Notes: generated by a model not told the origin, from the sequence alone. 64,000 nt of DNA from Paenibacillus_AA sp045062745 (GCF_045062745.1 NZ_JBJGED010000001.1:372001-436000), one strand, 5' to 3'. Shown: positions 17,370 through 26,981, counted from the first letter of the stretch. Program-made: numbers and translations.

Positions 17370-18491
17370 ATGAGTGAGAAACGATTTTTTAGGCGGAGGG
17401 GAACTGGTATCCAATCCTTTAACGGTTTAGGTATGAATCTAGGTACGTTATCCAGGCTGTCGAAAGCGAAAACCCGCTCAATCAGCGCGGAGAACTTCGA
17501 CGGCGGCAAAGGCCGCGGCGGTATGGCTACGGATGGGACAGGCCAGCAAGCGGCACGGGAGCTGGGACTGGGATGGAAAGTATCGCCTTCGGTGAAAATC
17601 GCCGCGAAGTCGACGTTCGAACTTGCCGCCATCGAGGAACCGGGCGCTATCCAGCACATTTGGTGCACCAGCTTCCCTGCGACTTGGCGGACGCTGATTC
17701 TACGCATGTATTGGGATGGCGAAACGGAGCCGTCCGTGGAAGTACCGCTCGGGGATTTTTTCTGCAACGGGTGGTGCGAGCGCAGCAACGTGCAGTCGCT
17801 TCCGGTGGCGGTCAATCCGGCGGGAGGGCTGAACAGCTACTGGGAGATGCCGTTCCGGCAGTCCGCGCGGATCACGATCGAGAACACCAGCGAGGTGGAA
17901 GCGGTGCTCTACTACCAGATCGATTACACCCTGACCGAGGTTCCGGATGATGCGGCGTATTTCCATGCGCAGTGGAGACGGAGCAACCCGGTGCCTTATC
18001 AGGACGTCCATACATTGCTCGACGGTGTGCGCGGGCATGGACATTACGTGGGCACGTACTTGGCTTGGCAATCGAACAACGGCGGCTGGTTCGGGGAAGG
18101 GGAAATCAAGTTTTATCTGGATGGCGACCGGGACTTCCCGACGATCTGCGGGACCGGCACGGAGGATTATTTCGGAGGCGCCTGGAACTGGGAGCATCCG
18201 AAAGGGAGCTACGGCACATACTCGACCCCGTTCCTCGGCATGCACCAGGTCATTCAGCCGGACGGGCTCTATCGGAGTCAGCAGCGCTTCGGCATGTACC
18301 GCTGGCACGTAATGGATCCGATTCGCTTCGAGGAGGAGCTGAAGGTGACGATCCAGGCGTTGGGCTGGCGGTCCGGAGGGCGGTATTTGCCCCTGCAGGA
18401 CGATATCGCTTCGACGGTGTTCTGGTACCAGGCCGAGCCGCACGCCTCGTTCCCGCCGCTGCCCGACAACAACGCTAGAGAAGTGATCTGA
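17370..18491 (+). CDS. GH172 (DUF2961) family protein
   Basis: About 373 residues. DUF2961 proteins are now family GH172, which includes difructose dianhydride I hydrolase and D-arabinan/D-fructan enzymes. Conserved blocks present: LSRLSKAKTRSISAENF, CTSFPATWRTLILRMYWDGE, PLGDFFCNGW, GEGEIKFYLDGDRDFPTICG and TGTEDYFGGAWNW (the acidic catalytic region). The start is uncertain: family members begin just before FNGLG, but no ATG lies there; ATG 17370 is the closest upstream, ATG 17433 would cut conserved residues, and a strong GGAGGGG at 17395 points to an ATC codon at 17409. It is divergent from the FAD oxidoreductase. Confidence 0.8.
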   Translation: MSEKRFFRRRGTGIQSFNGLGMNLGTLSRLSKAKTRSISAENFDGGKGRGGMATDGTGQQAARELGLGWKVSPSVKIAAKSTFELAAIEEPGAIQHIWCTSFPATWRTLILRMYWDGETEPSVEVPLGDFFCNGWCERSNVQSLPVAVNPAGGLNSYWEMPFRQSARITIENTSEVEAVLYYQIDYTLTEVPDDAAYFHAQWRRSNPVPYQDVHTLLDGVRGHGHYVGTYLAWQSNNGGWFGEGEIKFYLDGDRDFPTICGTGTEDYFGGAWNWEHPKGSYGTYSTPFLGMHQVIQPDGLYRSQQRFGMYRWHVMDPIRFEEELKVTIQALGWRSGGRYLPLQDDIASTVFWYQAEPHASFPPLPDNNAREVI

Positions 18492-18566
18492 CGGAGAACT
18501 GTAGGAGGCCGGGGACCTTGGGCCCATTGGACTAAGGGATACAGACCGAACTAGAGGGAACCCGGA

Positions 18567-18602
18567 AAAGGCGCACTCAACGCAAACGTTGAGTGCGCCT
18601 TT
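18567..18602. terminator. Bidirectional terminator
   Basis: AAAGGCGCACTCAACG / CGTTGAGTGCGCCTTT is a perfect 16-bp stem with a CAAA loop. It lies between the convergent GH172 gene and the UvrA paralogue. Confidence 0.92.
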
Positions 18603-18612
18603 CCCATTCGCG

Positions 18613-21507
18613 TCAGCTGTAGCTGTACTCCGCCGCCAGCACTTCCCGCAGGAAGCGTCCGGTCAGCGACCGCTCCGACCGAGCGATCTGTTCCGGCGTG
18701 CCGGTGGCGACGACGAGCCCGCCGTTCTTGCCGCCCTCCGGGCCCATATCGATAATATGGTCCGCCACCTTGATCATATCGAGATGATGCTCGATAACGA
18801 TGACGGTATGACCGGCATCGACGAGCCGGTCCACGCAGGCGATCAGCTTCTGAATGTCCTGCAGATGCAGGCCGGTCGTAGGCTCGTCGAGGATGTACAG
18901 GTTGTGCGAGCCCCGCTTGATTTTGCCCAGCTCGGTGGCGAGCTTGATGCGCTGGGCTTCTCCGCCCGAGAGCGTCGTCGACGACTGGCCGAGCCGCACA
19001 TACCCGAGTCCCAGCTCGTTCAGGACGTTCAGCTTATGCTGAATGTACGGCTGGTCGTCGAAGAACAACACCGCCTCCTCGATCGACATGTCCAGCACTT
19101 CGGCGAGGTTCTTCTGCTTGATCCGCACGTCCAGCACTTCTTCGTTGAAGCGCGCGCCCTTGCAGACGGGACAGACGGATTCGACGTCCGGCATGAACTG
19201 CAGCTGCGTCGTGACGGTCCCTTCGCCCTGACAGTTCTCGCAGCGCCCGCCGTTCTTCTGGTTGAAGCTGAAATCATGCTTGCTCAGCCCTTTGCCCGCA
19301 GCCGCAGCCGCTTCCGCGTACAGCTCCCGGATCCGGTCGAAGAAGCCTACGTACGTGGCCGGGTTCGACCGGCTACTGCGGCCGATAGGCGATTGGTCGA
19401 TGTTGATGACCGCGCTCAGATGCTCATGCCCCTCCAGCGAGTCGTGCGCGCCCGGCACGATTCGTGCATCCTGGAACAACGAGATCAGCTGCTTGTACAG
19501 CACTTCATTGATCAGCGTGCTCTTGCCCGAGCCGGAGACGCCGGTGATGCACACCATGACGCCCAGCGGGATGTCTACGTCGACACTTCGCAGATTGTTC
19601 GCCCGCGCGCCTCGAATCGATAGCATGAGCCCAGCCGGATGCCGTCGCCGAGAAGGCACCTCGATGCTCCGAGCCCCGGAGATAAACGATCCGGTCACGG
19701 AGTCCGGGTTCGCCTTCAGCTGCTCCGCCGTGCCTTGCGCGATAACGTGTCCACCGCGTACCCCCGGGCCAGGCCCGATCTCGATGATATGGTCCGCGCT
19801 GCAGATCGTGTCGAGATCATGCTCGACGACGATAATTGTATTGCCGATGTCCCGCAGCTTCTTCAGCGTCTCGACGATTCGGAGGCTGTCTCGGGCGTGC
19901 AGCCCGATGCTCGGCTCGTCCAGCACGTACAGCATGCCCATGAGGCCCGAGCTGATTTGGGTGGACAGCCGTATGCGCTGGGCTTCGCCCCCCGAGATCG
20001 TATCCGAGCGCCGCCCCAGGCTAAGGTAGTCCAGCCCGATGTCGAGCAGGAGCGACAGCCTGGACCGGATCTCTCCAGTGATTTGCCCGGCCACGACGGC
20101 TTTATCCTCCGAAAATTTGAGCTCGACCAGGAACTGCTGCAGCTCCTGGAGCGGCATCGTGCTGAGCTCATGAATGTCGGCTCCCCCAACCTTGACGCAG
20201 AACCGCTGCTGCTTGAGCTTTCGCCCCTCGCAGTCCGGACACGTATGCTCGACCATCACGCGCTTGAAGAACTCATCCTCCGCCCCGGTCAGCACCTTCC
20301 GCTTCTGATACTGCTTATACCAGCGGTTGATCATGCCCACCAGCCCGCCGAAGCTGATTTTCCTCCCCGCATGCCGGGCTTGCGTCTTCGGAGCATCCTC
20401 AGGCGGATCGAAGGTGAACTTCTCCCCTTTGGTGCCATGGAACAAAATCTCGGTCACCCATTCCGGCTGATCCTTCAGAGGCAAGTCGACATCGAAGCCG
20501 TAATGCTTCGCAAGGCTCGTCATCGTCGTATAGCGCCATGTATTCGTATTCACGCCGAGCACCTTCGGGTCGAGCGCCCCCTTCATGATGCTTTTGTCCG
20601 CATTTTTGATCAGGAACCGGGCTTCTGTCCGCATAAAAGTCCCGATCCCCCCACACGTCCGGCAGGCGCTGTCCGCATCGTTGAAGGAGAAGTACGTCGG
20701 CTGCAGCTCGCCCATCGTCAGATGGTGCTCCGGGCAGGCGAACCCTTGGTAGAACGCGTCCCTGTCGACCTTGTGCCCCTTCGGCACGCTGACGATGTCG
20801 AAGCGGATGAACCCTTCCCCGACCAAGTTCAAGCTGTTCTCGATCGTCTTCGTCAGCACCTTGAAAATATCCCGCTGGACGATCACCTTGTCGACGACGA
20901 CTTCCATCTGATAGTCCATCTCTTCATCGAGCTCATGCGGGTCGCCCAGGCTGTGAGGCGTCCCGTCGATCTTGATCGTGCGGAAGCCCTTGGTCCGAAT
21001 CTCGTCGAACAACGTCTCGTAGTCTTCCCCGTACAGCTTGTAGACCGGCGCCAGCACCTCCAGCTCCGTCCCGTCCGGGAGCGACTGGATATGGTCGATC
21101 ATCTGCCCTGCCGTGCGGATCGGGACCGGATGCGCGCAGAACGAACAGCTCGCCTCGCCGGAGGAAGCGAACAGCAGCCGCAGGAAATCGGCGATATCCG
21201 TCATCGTGCCTACCGTCGATCTTGGGTTGACGATGCCTTTCTTCTGCTCGATCGCGATGACCGGCGACAGACCGAAGACGAAGTCGACGTTCGGCTTCTT
21301 CAGCTGGTTCATCCGGCTCTTGGCGAACGTCGAGAGCGATTCCAGGAACCGGCGCTGGCCCTCCCCGTAGATGACCTCGAACGCCAGCGAGGATTTGCCG
21401 GAACCGCTTACACCTGTGATAACCGTAAGCTTGTCCCGCGGGATGTTGACGTCGATATTTTGCAAATTGTTCTGGCGCGCGCCCCGTACCTCGATAAATT
21501 GTCTCAT
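18613..21507 (-). CDS. UvrA-like ABC-class excinuclease paralogue
   Basis: 964 residues. Two ABC ATPase modules with Walker A motifs GVSGSGKSS (about 33) and GVSGSGKST (second half) and signatures ISGGEAQRIRLS and LSGGEAQRIKLA. Zinc-finger cysteines CRTCGG, CPDCEG, CENCQGEG and CPVCKG are present, but one pair is changed: CPEH where the first finger normally starts CPxC. The divergent insertion region and N-terminal IEVRGARQNNLQNIDVNIPR suggest a UvrA2-type paralogue rather than the housekeeping repair UvrA, which usually sits beside uvrB. UvrA paralogues often give resistance to DNA-binding drugs. It follows the nucleotidyltransferase gene by 6 bp. Confidence 0.88.
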   Translation of the reverse strand: MRQFIEVRGARQNNLQNIDVNIPRDKLTVITGVSGSGKSSLAFEVIYGEGQRRFLESLSTFAKSRMNQLKKPNVDFVFGLSPVIAIEQKKGIVNPRSTVGTMTDIADFLRLLFASSGEASCSFCAHPVPIRTAGQMIDHIQSLPDGTELEVLAPVYKLYGEDYETLFDEIRTKGFRTIKIDGTPHSLGDPHELDEEMDYQMEVVVDKVIVQRDIFKVLTKTIENSLNLVGEGFIRFDIVSVPKGHKVDRDAFYQGFACPEHHLTMGELQPTYFSFNDADSACRTCGGIGTFMRTEARFLIKNADKSIMKGALDPKVLGVNTNTWRYTTMTSLAKHYGFDVDLPLKDQPEWVTEILFHGTKGEKFTFDPPEDAPKTQARHAGRKISFGGLVGMINRWYKQYQKRKVLTGAEDEFFKRVMVEHTCPDCEGRKLKQQRFCVKVGGADIHELSTMPLQELQQFLVELKFSEDKAVVAGQITGEIRSRLSLLLDIGLDYLSLGRRSDTISGGEAQRIRLSTQISSGLMGMLYVLDEPSIGLHARDSLRIVETLKKLRDIGNTIIVVEHDLDTICSADHIIEIGPGPGVRGGHVIAQGTAEQLKANPDSVTGSFISGARSIEVPSRRRHPAGLMLSIRGARANNLRSVDVDIPLGVMVCITGVSGSGKSTLINEVLYKQLISLFQDARIVPGAHDSLEGHEHLSAVINIDQSPIGRSSRSNPATYVGFFDRIRELYAEAAAAAGKGLSKHDFSFNQKNGGRCENCQGEGTVTTQLQFMPDVESVCPVCKGARFNEEVLDVRIKQKNLAEVLDMSIEEAVLFFDDQPYIQHKLNVLNELGLGYVRLGQSSTTLSGGEAQRIKLATELGKIKRGSHNLYILDEPTTGLHLQDIQKLIACVDRLVDAGHTVIVIEHHLDMIKVADHIIDMGPEGGKNGGLVVATGTPEQIARSERSLTGRFLREVLAAEYSYS

Positions 21508-21513
21508 CTGTCC

Positions 21514-22470
21514 TCACATCTCCCAATCCGATTCTTCCATGTCTTCGTACAAGTAGGCAGGTTCGTTCAAGGCTACCCGGCTCTTGGGCGTGGCGAGCGT
21601 GTCCGCCTCCAGCTTGGCCACGAGCCCCTGCTCGGCCAGCCAGTCGCAAGCGCTCGTCATCGAGCCCGCATCCAGGTGCACGACGGCGCCCAGCCGCTCA
21701 ACCAGCTCCGTAACCGTGCGCACATCCGCTTCTTCCTTCAGGAAGGCTAGAATCGGTTGGTACATCATCTCCGTCCGTTCGACCAAATACGTCTGAATCC
21801 TCTGCAGGACGGCTCTTACCCGGGCCTCGTCCACGGGACCCTCGATCATCTCCGTATAAACCGCCCGGAAGAAGTCCGGGTTCAGCCGAAGCGCCTGCTG
21901 GATCGATTCCCGCATCGGCACATCCTTATGCAGCACCACCTCGATTTGCGCAAGCAAATCCGTCATGCGGATGATCCAGAAGGCGCTGTAGGTCGGATCG
22001 CCCTTCACGTACAGCCATTTCTCCGCCTTCGCCAGCAGCCCGAGCATGTGGCAGCCAAGACGGAGCAGGTGCAGCTGGCGGTCCCGTTCCCCGACATAGC
22101 GGATCTCCTCGAAGTACTCCTCGATCGAAGGATCCTTCGTGAACAACAGGGTGCTCCGCACTAGCATCGATTGCTCGATCGAGCTCTGCACGGCCCGCTC
22201 CAGCCACCGCTTGAACTCATTGCGCGTCTGGATGCTCGCGTTGATCGGGATATCGTTCTCCACGAAGCACATGTACCCCCGCTTCAGCTTCTGCTCATGT
22301 ACGATCAGCTTCAGGTCGATGTCGGACTTCTCCCACACTTGATCGTAGGACAAGCTGCCCAGGAGGACGCAGGCGATCACCTGATCGTCCCGCTTAATCT
22401 TGTCCACGAAGGCGGCCAGCGCTTCCCGGAACTTCGCCGTCGCCGCTTCGAACGACTGTATCTGCTCCAC
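21514..22470 (-). CDS. Pol-beta-type nucleotidyltransferase domain protein
   Basis: 318 residues. The motif GSLSYDQVWEKSDIDLKLIV (about 38-57) is the GS...DxD catalytic signature of the nucleotidyltransferase superfamily, as in aminoglycoside nucleotidyltransferases and related toxins or regulators. The remaining 250 residues are mainly helical, with a possible winged helix near the C terminus (VTELVERLGAVVHLDAGSMTSACDWLAEQGLV). Target unknown. Co-transcribed with the UvrA paralogue 6 bp downstream, an unusual pairing. Confidence 0.75.
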   Translation of the reverse strand: MEQIQSFEAATAKFREALAAFVDKIKRDDQVIACVLLGSLSYDQVWEKSDIDLKLIVHEQKLKRGYMCFVENDIPINASIQTRNEFKRWLERAVQSSIEQSMLVRSTLLFTKDPSIEEYFEEIRYVGERDRQLHLLRLGCHMLGLLAKAEKWLYVKGDPTYSAFWIIRMTDLLAQIEVVLHKDVPMRESIQQALRLNPDFFRAVYTEMIEGPVDEARVRAVLQRIQTYLVERTEMMYQPILAFLKEEADVRTVTELVERLGAVVHLDAGSMTSACDWLAEQGLVAKLEADTLATPKSRVALNEPAYLYEDMEESDWEM

Positions 22471-22601
22471 TGTTCATTCCTCCCCTAATAACAGATGCCG
22501 CATCTCGTCAAAATCTATCAGGATGGATAAACATTCCAGTAATTCTTTCATAATAGCACACATATGTTCGTATTTGTAGCCAAACTTCGATCTGCGCACA
22601 C

Positions 22602-22628
22602 AAAAACCCGACCTCGATCGGGCCGGGT
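22602..22628 (-). terminator. Terminator of the GT39 gene
   Basis: On the minus strand ACCCGGCC and GGTCGGGT pair (one G-U) around CGATCGA and are followed by TTTTTG. It lies about 50 bp after the stop at 22680. Confidence 0.75.
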
Positions 22629-22679
22629 CTGTCTTCATGATTCACTCTCCTCGTCGTTAGATGAGTGTCTCGAAGCACC

Positions 22680-24803
22680 TTATACTTTCACTTCATAGAG
22701 AGTCATATTGACGCCGGTCGTGGTGGACTGCCAATCCGTGGACGGGACTACCGTTCCGTGCTCGGTGATCCATTGCGTTAGTTCCGAATTGCCATCGCGG
22801 CCGCCTCCCATGCCGCCACCGAATCCGCCAATCAAAAAATATTTCACTTCGCCTCGGGCCACCATGGCTTCCAGCTTGTCCGCGGTATAGACCGGGTCCG
22901 AGCCGTTGAACCCTTGCAGGATCACGACCGAGGCTCTCGCGTCGATCATATAGGGAGCCGCCGTATTATAATTCATCGCGGCGAACAAATACTTTTCTCC
23001 CGTATTGTTCGCTTCTAGATAGGCTAACAGCTGTTCGTTGACGCCGGCTTGGATCTCGTCCATGCGGGCTCCATCGTTCGGACGCGCACCTTGGTTCATG
23101 CCGCCAGGAGAGCCGCCAGGAATCATGCCCCCAAAGCCTCTGTCGGTGCCCGGACCCGCTATCGGCGTCATGCTGCTTACCCCGTATGTGATCGGCGTCG
23201 CCGCCCAGTACAGCGGCCCGATCAGCAGCACCAGGAGTCCTGCTATCGCCGCCGTACTAGAGATCCTCAGATCCGTTAGCTTGATCTTCAACAACACAAG
23301 CGCAATCGTTGCGATCACACCCGCTGCGGCGATCCCGATGGACCATCCACGGCCGATCGTGCTGTCATAAGGGTGGATGATATACCATTGCAGAGCGGTC
23401 GTGAGCGCCACTGCCGCCGGCAGCAGCCAGGACTGCCACCCCGACCGGTCGCGATAGCTATTCCATAGCCCGGTCCAACCCGCGCCGACAAGCGCGGCGA
23501 TCGGAGGAGCCAGCATAATCAGGTAATACTGATGGAAGAATCCAGCTATACTAAAGAAAACCATCCCCGGAACAAGCCATGCGAGCCAGAATAACGTTTC
23601 CTGATGCTTCCGGGTCAGGTTCCTTCTGCGCAAGCCGGCCAGCAATACGACCGTGCCAACGGCAGCGAATGGAAGGAGCCAGCTGGCTTGGCCGGACAAA
23701 CCGGATTGGAACAAACGGAGCGGACCTTTCTCCCCTGTGCCGAACGAACCGCCGTTCCCACCCGGACCGAAATTCCCGCCGTTCCCACCCGGACCGAAAT
23801 TCCCGCCATTCGCGCCGTCTACGCCTTGCCCGGGATTTCGAGCTTGTCCGCGGTCGCCTCCCGGCCGATCCGGTTGATATTGACCGTCGCCGGCTTCATT
23901 GACGTATACGCCAGGGCCGCCATTCCCAGCTACACCAGCCGGACCGTCACCGCTTCGATTCGTCATCCCTCCGGTCTGGCCAGGCGCTCCGCCGGGCCCC
24001 CCGCCCGGACCCCGTTCGCCCGTTAAGCGGGAAATTCCGTTATAGCCGAGCGCAAGCTCCAAGACCGAGTTGTTCGTACTGCCCCCGATGTAGGGACGTT
24101 TATCCGCCGGAATGGAATCCACGACGATGGCCCAGGACAACGAGATGCCCACCATGATCGCGGTAGCGCCGGCCAGAACGCCAATTTTCTTTTTCCACCC
24201 CATCCTGACGCCCAGGAGATAGAGGAGATACAAGGCCGGCAGCACCATGTACGCTTGCATCATTTTCATATTGAATGCGAATCCGACCACGGCAAAAGCC
24301 CCAAACAAGCTCCAAATGCTGCTGCGCTGGATGCCTCTGAATAAAAGAGAAGTTGCGACCAACAGCGTGAACACCAGCATGCTGTCGATATTGTTCGTTC
24401 GGCTGACCGCCGTCACAACAGGGGTACATGCCATTGCGAGCGCGCTGATTCTGGCTGCGGCGATACCGAAGGTCGGCTTCACCAGCCGATACAGGAGCAG
24501 CACGGACCCTACACCCGCCAAAGCTTGAGGCAAGATCACGCTCCAGCCATGGAGGCCGAAAATATAGGCGCTGATCGTCTGGATCCAAAACGTGAGCGGC
24601 GGCTTATCCACTGTGACGGAACCCGCAGAATCCAGCGAAGCGAAGAAGAAATTATGGAAGTTTTCCAGCATGCTCGCCACCGCGGTTGTGTAATACGTAT
24701 TGACATACTTATCGGTCCAGATGTTGTACCCGTTCAAAAAAGCGGCGAGAAGGACGATCAGGATCAATGGAACATCCGCCCGGTATTTGGAAACTATCTT
24801 CAT
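22680..24803 (-). CDS. Membrane glycosyltransferase, GT39/ArnT-like (YkcB-type)
   Basis: 707 residues from ATG 24803, preceded by AAGGAGAG. N-terminal helix, then the extracytoplasmic loop with DSAGSVTVDKPPLTFWIQT, the acidic substrate site of dolichyl/undecaprenyl-phosphate sugar transferases, and about ten further membrane helices. It should move a sugar from a lipid-phosphate carrier to an envelope acceptor. A glycine-rich region at about 265-365 contains a nine-residue tandem repeat (GGNFGPGGN), encoded by near-identical 27-bp repeats around 23750-23815. The C-terminal external domain follows. A terminator-like hairpin lies in its leader at 24904. Confidence 0.82.
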   Translation of the reverse strand: MKIVSKYRADVPLILIVLLAAFLNGYNIWTDKYVNTYYTTAVASMLENFHNFFFASLDSAGSVTVDKPPLTFWIQTISAYIFGLHGWSVILPQALAGVGSVLLLYRLVKPTFGIAAARISALAMACTPVVTAVSRTNNIDSMLVFTLLVATSLLFRGIQRSSIWSLFGAFAVVGFAFNMKMMQAYMVLPALYLLYLLGVRMGWKKKIGVLAGATAIMVGISLSWAIVVDSIPADKRPYIGGSTNNSVLELALGYNGISRLTGERGPGGGPGGAPGQTGGMTNRSGDGPAGVAGNGGPGVYVNEAGDGQYQPDRPGGDRGQARNPGQGVDGANGGNFGPGGNGGNFGPGGNGGSFGTGEKGPLRLFQSGLSGQASWLLPFAAVGTVVLLAGLRRRNLTRKHQETLFWLAWLVPGMVFFSIAGFFHQYYLIMLAPPIAALVGAGWTGLWNSYRDRSGWQSWLLPAAVALTTALQWYIIHPYDSTIGRGWSIGIAAAGVIATIALVLLKIKLTDLRISSTAAIAGLLVLLIGPLYWAATPITYGVSSMTPIAGPGTDRGFGGMIPGGSPGGMNQGARPNDGARMDEIQAGVNEQLLAYLEANNTGEKYLFAAMNYNTAAPYMIDARASVVILQGFNGSDPVYTADKLEAMVARGEVKYFLIGGFGGGMGGGRDGNSELTQWITEHGTVVPSTDWQSTTTGVNMTLYEVKV

Positions 24804-24903
24804 TTCGTGAATCTCTCCTTGCACTTTGGATAGTTCCCATTGTGACTTACGTTGCTTAACGGAATATGAGCGCCCACTGAATGTTTCCTGAACGTCAATC
24901 CAA

Positions 24904-24944
24904 CAAAAAAACGGCTCCTTTCGCCGGATTGGCGAAAAAGCCGT
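24904..24944 (-). promoter_or_regulatory. Leader terminator/attenuator candidate upstream of the GT39 gene
   Basis: Read on the minus strand, ACGGCTTTTTCGCC pairs with GGCGAAAGGAGCCGT and is followed by TTTTTTTG: a textbook intrinsic terminator. It sits about 100 nt before the GT39 start, downstream of a TATAAT -10 (24985-24990 complement). The upstream gene on the other strand begins at 25070, so the hairpin cannot terminate any minus-strand gene; it should act in the GT39 leader. GGAG/CTCC arms just upstream may form an alternative structure. Confidence 0.6.
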
Positions 24945-25069
24945 AATTGCGCTTCCGCGAGGAGTCGCTCCGATGACCCGCAGCATTATAACTTTTTGAA
25001 TAAACCGCAACCGTATGTTATGCTAGAAAGCCGGCGATCGAGCCGCCCATTATTCGAACGAACGGACTG

Positions 25070-26103
25070 ATGCACCAAGTGTTTGACTTTTATTTGATAC
25101 CGATTACGAGAGCCTTCTTATCGTTCCCCGTGGCAGCCCTGCTGTTCACGATCCCTTTCCTGATCGTCCAATATCGGCGGCATGGCTATGTCAACAAGCT
25201 GCGCGGCTTGCTGCTGTATTTATTCCTGTTGTACTTGTTGAACGCGGTTTATCTCATCATCTTGCCATTCCCCGCTTCGAGGCATAATGCGCCGCCGGAC
25301 GTGACTTCCTACATCCAGTGGATTCCTCTGACGTTCATTCAGGACATCCTGCGCGAGACTCGAGTCGTGCTCGACCAGCCTACGACTTATCCGAGACTGT
25401 TGACGGAGCGCGCCTTCCTGCAGGTGCTGTTCAATGTATGCATCACGATTCCGTTCGGCATGTTCATGCGCTATTATTTTCGGACCCGATGGCTTGTCTG
25501 TCTGACAGCCTCATTCGCCCTGTCCCTCTTCTTCGAGATTACGCAGGTGACCGGCATTTACGGATATTTCGATTACCCCTACCGGCTGTTCGACGTAGAC
25601 GACCTGATTACCAATACGTTTGGGGGAATGCTGGGATTCATTACGGCGGAGTGGCTCACGGTTCGGCTGCCACGGATTGACCAACTGGACGCTAACCTGG
25701 ATCTTGCGCAAAAGAGGGTCAGCTATACCCGGCGCGCACTGGCCTTGCTGCTGGATGGGATGCTGTTCCTCCCGATGTGGGCGGTGTTCAGGGTGCTGCG
25801 ACCAATGGCCGGACCTTCGGGAAATACATCGTTCGCATCCGCATCAAAGGGGAGAGCGACCGGATCCGGCTCAAGGAACTGATCGTACGAAACGGGTTGC
25901 TGTACGGAGTGTTGGGAGGCTTCCACGTGCTATACATCTATATGGCCGCTTATTCGTTCCCGGGCTTTTATCGGATGATGGCTACTCTGGCTCTGATCGC
26001 GCTCGACGGCTGGCTGTTCTTCCATGTGCTGATCCGGCTGTTCAGCCGCAACAGGAAGCTGGTGCACGAAGCGGCCAGCCGTACGACGCATGCGATTACT
26101 TAG
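25070..26103 (+). pseudogene. VanZ-RDD family membrane protein, frameshifted
   Basis: The first frame (25070-25882) encodes a VanZ-like domain of several membrane helices (LLYLFLLYLLNAVYLIIL, LSLFFEITQVTGIYGYFDYPY, VDDLITNTFGGMLGF) and the first RDD helix (RRALALLLDGMLFLPMWAVFRVL). It then runs into unrelated codons. The rest of the RDD domain (TNGRTFGKYIVRIRIKGE, two more helices) continues in the -1 frame to 26103. The frame changes near 25795-25803, consistent with one lost base. No slippery heptamer is present, so a mutation or sequencing error is more likely than programmed shifting. VanZ proteins are linked to glycopeptide resistance and envelope stress. Confidence 0.8.
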
Positions 26104-26108
26104 GATAT

Positions 26109-26981
26109 TCAAGCTTCTTGCCACAATCGGCGCAAATTGTCCATCGCAATCCTGGAGGCCGCTTTGCATTCTTCCAAGCCTTCGAATTCGACCGTGATGT
26201 AGCCGTCATACCCGGATTGCTTGATCAGCTTGACGATTTTGCGGATCGGGATGTCTCCGTGCCCCACAATCGCGCCTCGCAGGAAGTTGCCGTGCGTGGT
26301 CGTGAACCACACTCCGTCGCCGGGGGGTTCGTCGTAGGGACGGAAATAAAAATCTTTGAAGTGGATCAAGGAAGCGTAGGGCAAGTTGTTCATCACCCCG
26401 ATGATCGGGTTTTCATCCACGCACATGAAGTTGCCGATATCGAGCGTAGTCTTGAAGTTCGAGCGGTCTACCGCCTGCAGGACACGTTGGACGCGGTCGC
26501 TCGCCTGCACGCTGAAGCCATGATTCTCGATCGTCGTGGTGATTCCCAGCTGCGCCGCGTAGTCGGCAATCATCCGGCTTCCCTTGACGATGAGCGGCAA
26601 GCTTGCCTCGAACCACGCGATCGTCGTCTTCTCTATCGGCAATGTAAAGGCCGTAACATCATGGCGCATATGCTTGACACCCATCCGATGCACGACATCG
26701 ACATGTCGTTTCACGCGGGTCACTTCCTCTTCGAAGGCGGACTCCGTGTCCTGTACGAAGTTGGCGGGCATCGAATAGTTGGACAAGGCGATGCCCACCG
26801 ATTGAGCCTTCTCGCGGATGGCGTCCGCCAGCTCATGATTGTCCTCTACCGAATACCCGTAGGGGACCATTTCCATATGCTCGCCGCCGTTGTCCGCAAT
26901 CCATTGGACGACATCCAGAACCGTCATTTCCCCTGATTTCAATGCATTTAACAAGCTGTAAGTGCTAAGTCCCACTTTCAT
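26109..26981 (-). CDS. Sugar phosphate isomerase/epimerase family protein (AP-endonuclease-2-like TIM barrel)
   Basis: 290 residues. Start ATG 26981, with GGGTGGGA upstream; a GTG at 26990 is also in frame. It has the xylose-isomerase-like barrel pattern: MKVGLSTYSLL at the N terminus, GITTTIENHGF (metal Glu), TLDIGNFMCV, LIHFKDF and YDGYITVEFEG with the late metal Glu. Such enzymes interconvert ketoses and epimers or dehydrate keto-sugars. It is followed on the same strand, 43 bp away, by the fucosidase gene upstream in transcription, so it likely acts on the released sugar. Confidence 0.85.
   Translation of the reverse strand: MKVGLSTYSLLNALKSGEMTVLDVVQWIADNGGEHMEMVPYGYSVEDNHELADAIREKAQSVGIALSNYSMPANFVQDTESAFEEEVTRVKRHVDVVHRMGVKHMRHDVTAFTLPIEKTTIAWFEASLPLIVKGSRMIADYAAQLGITTTIENHGFSVQASDRVQRVLQAVDRSNFKTTLDIGNFMCVDENPIIGVMNNLPYASLIHFKDFYFRPYDEPPGDGVWFTTTHGNFLRGAIVGHGDIPIRKIVKLIKQSGYDGYITVEFEGLEECKAASRIAMDNLRRLWQEA

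Noticed and set aside
19639..21750. Plus-strand open frame of about 700 codons opposite the UvrA paralogue
   Set aside because: Arg/Leu/His-rich antisense artefact of a high-GC gene; no ribosome-binding site and no family similarity.
25790..25805. Programmed -1 frameshift in the VanZ-RDD gene
   Set aside because: No slippery heptamer, and no obvious stimulatory structure; a simple mutation or read error is more likely.
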